DNA of 64,000 bases from Lutraria lutraria (lineage: Eukaryota > Mollusca > Bivalvia > Venerida > Mactridae), in contig OZ026847.1 of NCBI GenBank assembly GCA_964023205.1, forward strand, positions 3,098,819 through 3,162,818, written 5' to 3'. The translations under genes were made by a program, and so were the position numbers. Of this stretch, positions 58,570 to 64,000 are shown in pieces (positions within the stretch are counted from its first letter, which is position 1; every line of letters begins with the position of its first letter). The notes under the pieces are model-generated. The model made no database searches. It worked only from the letters and a program-made list of their open reading frames with translations, and was not told the origin of the DNA.

Positions 58570-61258
58570 CTTGTTAATTTTACGACGCAAAAAGCATTTA
58601 TCTTGTCACAACTCCGTGACCAATACTTCTAAACTATTGAAGATGTTCTCAAAGCATACCTTAATCCATCAATTTTCAAATTTTCAAAATTACTCAAAAT
58701 TGAGGCTAATTTCATCAAAAAGATTTAAAACCAATTAAGATAACAATCGTTACAACTTCAATACTTGATGTGATTATGTGTTCATTCATAACTTCTGAAG
58801 TTAAAAAATCTTATTTTCATAGACAGCAAATTTTCTTTTAATCTATTTTATTACATGTACAACAAAATCTGACTTACATAATTATTTTTCACAACCGACG
58901 ATCAGTGTAATCCGTAAATATTTTTACGCCAAAATTAGTATTTCGTGAAATTAACAAAAATGTTTTGTTTTTTTAAATATTATTGAAAATTTTATGAAAA
59001 CCAGTCAAAGTCCATACAAAGAATTAACACTTTTGATAAAGAATTAATGATCATGTATTCCATACTACCATTGTTCCAATACAATAATTGAAACACAAAA
59101 CCAATCAAGAAAAAATTGTTAATTCCTGTTGTTGTTGTTTTTTTTCAAAATATTTTTTATCATTTTAATAATTTTCATAAATTCCATAAAATATGTTCAC
59201 AATAGAAATTCACTTTATTCCACATGAAAACTGACAGCACAAATCATTTCAGTAAATACTTGTAATTAGGTTGTCCTGATAGAGGTTTGTAGATTAATGA
59301 ACTTGATCTGATTATGAAACGGCAAAATGAAATAATTTATTGATTTCTGTCCGTTAATCAATACATTATCAATTTTTGTCCATAAATCAACAAGATATCA
59401 ATATTTTAACTAAGCTGACGGATACCTAAACAGTCTCTAAGAAAATGAGGGATCGATGGTATTTTGTTTGAAAAAAAACGTCACTTTTATAGATTTTAAA
59501 AATAAAAGAAAACATTATGAAATATCCTTTACAATATATCATAGATCATATAAATATCAGACCCTACTGTGACCAGACAATTTTTTAGCTTTATAATTTT
59601 TTTTTGTAAGCCTAATTATAAAGGCAAATTTTTCAAATAAGCGCAGGTGTGAAAAAAATACCTTAAAATTTGAAGAGCTTTAATCTGATTAGTTTAACAA
59701 TTTAATCTCGTTAAAACTTTAATAAACCTTTTGATCTATTCTATTATTAGAATTTTAAACCCTTTCAAGTAGTGCTTTAAGCTCGAAGTAGATATACCAA
59801 CATAAATATTTACAACTAATTGTGGATAAACAAAACATAAGGGAGACAACTATGATCTAGACCAAACTGAATTTAGTCATCATGATTACCTCCCTTACTT
59901 AGCTATTTTGGTTGAAAATTGTTTTATATAAGTAATCTCTCCTCAAAAAGGGAAAATAATTCAGTTAAAGTAAATGTGAATGGAGAAGAAACTAAACCAA
60001 ATCTGTTCAAAATGCACAGATAGCAATCAGCAAAATACAACATTTGAGTTTAGATTTTGTTTACAATAACTCAACCAGTGAGTGACGAATGAACATTTTC
60101 TTAAAATGAAGATAGTCATTTATTTCTAATATGCTTTTCTTCCATTGGTGTAAACATGGGTAAAAACCACTGACCATCTTTAAGCAGGACAATTACCTCA
60201 CATATGACATTTGTCTAGTCCTGGTGTGGTATTCAAGCTGCAAGCAGTAAGGGACCAGTACTTACTAGTCAGAGACTATAACCACTCGGCCACAGAGAGC
60301 CACTTTGTTCACTTCTACTATAGCAATAGAATAGAAATGTATGACAACATTTATTTATACAAATATGTTATCATTAAATGCCATATTATGTTGCCCATAT
60401 TGTGACCTTGGTACATGCATACTTGATAAACCAACCGTAGCAGTTTTATTTACAAAACTTACATAATGCATGCATGCATTTTGAAGGTGTAAACAATTTT
60501 ATGATTTTTAGTGCTAAAATCAAATTATGAACACAAATTTTAAAATTTCCTGCTGTTTAAGTCCACCCTTTAAAAATTGTTGGTTTTCAGTTAAATGACA
60601 TGAAGCTATTAACAGTGTGTAGGTATAGCTAGGATAGAAGGTAGACATTTTTTAAATGGACAAACTGAAATAAAGGACAAACAACTCCAAAATCACCAAA
60701 ACTATTTGGGGTCTGTGATTTTTTTGGAAACTGATCGATACCTTTTATAGCCGTCACTTGCTTGGCACGCATGAATTTTGATGTGGACCAAAGTACAACT
60801 ACGTTTTTCTACATCTGCCATGTTATTGTTAAACTAGTTCCAGTTCCATGACTGTTTCAGTGTAAGTCTTTGTGAGTTCAGTTTTCATTAGTACTTTCAG
60901 TACTTTGATTAATTGTGTAGCTCACAAAACTACAAACCAACAAATTTAAAGGACAGTCCTATAAGTATGCATTTTGACAGAAATCAACTTATCATGAAAT
61001 TGTTAAGAAAATTTCAATTTTGCTATGTATTATCTTCAAAGGTACATAAACAGTCCTCGAAAATAGTTAGTCATCATATTCATTGCTATTCATGTCAGTG
61101 AATTTTACAACAAAAGTCAATGAGACGTAACTTCACGCTACAATGACAGATTATCCTGACACCCTGGAGTGATTTTCATGAATGAATTTTTCTCATGTCA
61201 TATTTCAAAATTTATATTTTAATTTGGGTTTATAGCAGTTTTTCAACAATTTTTCTGT
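58570..61258. other. no gene seen; two dispersed repeats
   Basis: A SINE-like fragment at about 60210-60300 (agtcagagactataaccact) and, at about 60575-60910, the partner of the repeat at 16245. Confidence 0.4.
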
Positions 61259-62000
61259 TATACTGTATACGTCTTTAATTCTGTGGGTGCAAAATTTGGC
61301 GTTTTTAAGATGTTCATGAATTAGCGGGTTCTATATTTGGCGGTTTCATATCCAACCGCCAAAATAAAACCATGTCCTGTCTTCTTAAGTGCCAAAATTA
61401 AAACACTTAAGAAAAAAAGTTTCCACCATTTTAAGGGAAATAATTAGACTTTTTTACTAAATATCTTCCTAACTACTGTCGTATAAAGTGAAATGTATAA
61501 ACAGCAAGAATAAGATACATGAAAACCAGTGTTGGTAATTACTTGGGATTGAACACAATGGCTAGAAGTGTTTATTTGTTTCGATAATTTATCATACTGT
61601 TATTATATCGGGTTTAATTTAGTCTTTCTATATGTGCCGATGATATAAGTTTTATATGGTGTGACAAATAAGATGTATTGTTTGAATCGGTTAGATTTTA
61701 CCTTGTTTCAATTAAGATTTACCCTCCGGCAATAAACGTAATGCATGTACTTTAACTGATGAAAGTAAACAAGTAATAATACATGTACAAACATACTAAA
61801 CAAACAAATAGTTATGTGAAAAAGTATTAGTTACACCTTTTGATAACAAAAGTTACAACAATTTTCTTTGACAAAATAATTGGTGGTGTTCATTATTGGC
61901 GTGGTTTTATATTGACGGGGTCTAGATTTGGCGCTTCCGATGCTGACCATCAATATCGCCAAAATAAAACGGGCGCCAATATTAAGACGTATACAGTATA
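61259..62000. mobile_element. 742-bp non-autonomous TIR element
   Basis: Perfect 17-bp inverted ends: TATACTGTATACGTCTT at 61259-61275 and its complement at 61984-62000. Inner parts also mirror imperfectly (tttggcggtttcatatccaa; ggcgccaatatt; ccgccaaaataaaacc on both sides). The outermost TA pair is consistent with a TA target duplication. No transposase frame. Confidence 0.8.
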
Positions 62001-62199
62001 TGACAACCTGTTCACTTAACTGATTTTACTGGATTGTACCAGTACTATAATACCCTTCCACTAGGAACCAGCAACCTCTCCACACGTGGAGGAAAATAGA
62101 CCTAGTTGTCAAACTTTCATGGAAGAGTATGACCTGTCGCGACCGGGAACTGAACCTGAATCGCTGGGTTACACAGACAATTTTTTTTTCGTTACTTTT

Positions 62200-62340
62200 C
62201 CAGCTTTAATGGTGGCTTAAGACCCTAGACATACACCCGTGTGAGATCCACTGACCTTCGGCGAGCAAGATGGACGGCCTCCGCACATCTGAAATTTTCC
62301 TTGCCAGGAATGGGATCCAAATGCATAACCTCAAAGGCTG
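62200..62340 (+). repeat. SINE-like dispersed repeat
   Basis: ttccagctttaatggtggct ... aagaccctagacatac ... gatccactgaccttcggcga ... gggatccaaatgcataacct. A relative starts at 54333. Boundaries approximate. Confidence 0.45.
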
Positions 62341-63423
62341 CACCAAAGTTGTATTCAATATAAAATACAGATCTCAGTTACAATTATATCTTGTCTACAG
62401 TATAATATAGATTCAAAATAAATATTATTTGACACACTTTTAAATTCACCAGTTAATACATCCAGAATCTGATGTAAGTAATCAAGCTACTTTGTTGGTA
62501 AAATTAGTTAATCGAGTTAAATATAAGTTAAATAATGATTGTTTAACAATATTCTCTAACATACATTTTAAAAACTATCTGGACATGTTTAATGCACATT
62601 ATGAGTCATATATCAATTAATAATAAATATGACAACTTTAAATATCATGATATTAAAACATCACGGATAATGAAATCATAAGCGTCTTAAATTTCATTTC
62701 ATGTAAAAGGATATAATTCATAAAAAGGCAAATTACCTCCCTTTTCAAGACATAAAACTAGCCTGATTTTAACATTTTAAGTCCATAGAAAAAGCATTAA
62801 TGCTTGTTTTTTATATAATTTTCAACACAACAATATACCAATATATGAAACTTTATCATTTTTATTTTAACAAAAAATTTTTAAAAATCAAAGTAAATAA
62901 GTAAGTCATGAGTACACATTATGATTTCGTGTAATTTCTTGAAATATTACAAAATTCAAATAACCATTGAATTAATCTTAATTTGTAACAATTAATCTTT
63001 AATCTAACTTTTTAATACTGTTATGTTTGAATTCTTTGAACTAAAGTATAATATAGGTTAAATACCACTAAAAATTATTATCAGTTACATACAGGTTAAA
63101 TACTACTAAATCTTTAACAATGCAGTGGTTACATACATACTGGTTCATTATGGCATCAGGTAATATTGAAGGATCAGCAAGAATTAGTTATTTCCATTTT
63201 TGTGTCACCATACAAATCTGAAAATCCTCTTTCAAACTTAACATATTATGCACCCAAACATATGGGTAAGTTATTATAATATTATACTGATACATTGTAA
63301 TGCAATAAATAGTTTAATCACTGTATCAGTGCATATATCTGTCACAGCTTGTATCATTGTAATTTTATACATTTATTTTGCTTTAATCATGATTGTCAAA
63401 TGTTAATTATTATTTCTAAATAT

Positions 63424-63836
63424 TAACAAGAAGTGTTTGTGAAACACAGATGCCCCCTAATGGCCAACTGGATAGTTTACACCTTGACCTTTGCCACATT
63501 GACCTCGAAATCAATAGGGGTCATCTACATGTGATGACCAACCTTCCAACCAAATCTGAGGACCTTAAAGGCAAAACGTTCTCTAGTTATTTGTTGGACA
63601 AGGTTTTGTACTGAAGGTCGCTGTGACCTTGACCTTTGACATACTGACCTCAAGATCTGAAGAGTAATCTACATGTGATGACCAATCTCACAACCAAATC
63701 CGAATAGCTTAGGCCAAATCGTTCTCTAGGTAAGACAAGGCTTGGCTACGGACCGACCGACCGACCGACCAACCAACCAACATGAGCAAAGCAATATACC
63801 CCCTTTACTTCAAAAAGGGATATACTAATAAGAATA
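63424..63836 (+). repeat. family D-related repeat, long copy
   Basis: Starts aacaagaagtgtttgtgaaa, has two 'accttgacctttg' modules and two 'ctacatgtgatgacca' modules, then a (GACC)n run at about 63750-63775 and ends caatatacccccttt. The second half repeats the first, so the element has an internal duplication. Confidence 0.8.
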
Positions 63837-64000
63837 AGAAACAAACCAATGCCAACACATTCTTATTTTCAAGCTAGTTTTCCATAACATCTTGATGCAC
63901 CTAGTCTGGCAGCAATAGGTCAATTTAAACTAAAGTTATCAGATGGAAACCGATGGCCATAACAGTCAACTTCTAAGCATGAATGATCAGTGACGGGATA

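Overview
The window looks like animal nuclear DNA, most probably from a marine bivalve mollusc. It is AT-rich and intron-dominated, with very short exons, consensus GT-AG splice sites and a dense load of short non-autonomous DNA transposons, tRNA-derived SINE-like repeats and repeats ending in GACC/GACCG runs. The bivalve assignment is an inference from repeat style and general knowledge; no marker gene fixes the species. There is no bacterial gene organisation, and most open frames in the window are chance or repeat-derived.

The one gene I can identify is on the minus strand: a PLEKHG5-like (Syx/GEF720 family) RhoGEF. Seven coding exons were assembled by eye: 53394-53287, 38341-38206, 34455-34296, 24678-24597, 23444-23277, 17671-17574 and 16202-16066. 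All seven are open, all six junctions keep phase, and all junctions have recognisable splice sites. They encode about 296 residues: a short N-terminus with a 14-3-3-type motif, a Cys/His-rich zinc-finger-like module matching the PLEKHG5 N-terminus, an acidic and then a basic linker, a Ser-rich linker, and a Raf-like Ras-binding domain. The catalytic DH and PH domains are not visible here and should lie beyond the left edge. Two weaker downstream exon candidates are at 9540-9513 (28 nt) and 1318-1219.

A separate plus-strand terminal exon may lie at 646-738, the end of an unidentified gene that starts left of the window. A plus-strand exon-like island of unknown identity is at 51403-51510.

The rest is intron and flank filled with repeats. 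Two TA-flanked MITE families dominate: family A (ends CAGTCAAACCTG) and family B (ends CAGTACAACCTC). Both have CAGT termini of Tc1/mariner type, and one B copy sits inside another B copy with a clean TA duplication. Intron 1 holds three tandem arrays between 42239 and 45368 (units of about 18, 38 and 49 bp), the first two lying inside a family A element. Intron 2 carries a 12-bp telomere-like C-rich array that would be G-rich in the PLEKHG5 pre-mRNA. Other repeats include a near-identical 446-bp tandem duplication, a 742-bp terminal-inverted-repeat element, a long hairpin, and a dispersed repeat built from about seven units of 145 bp. From 53419 to the right edge I found only repeats and AT-rich DNA; the promoter of the RhoGEF gene was not located.
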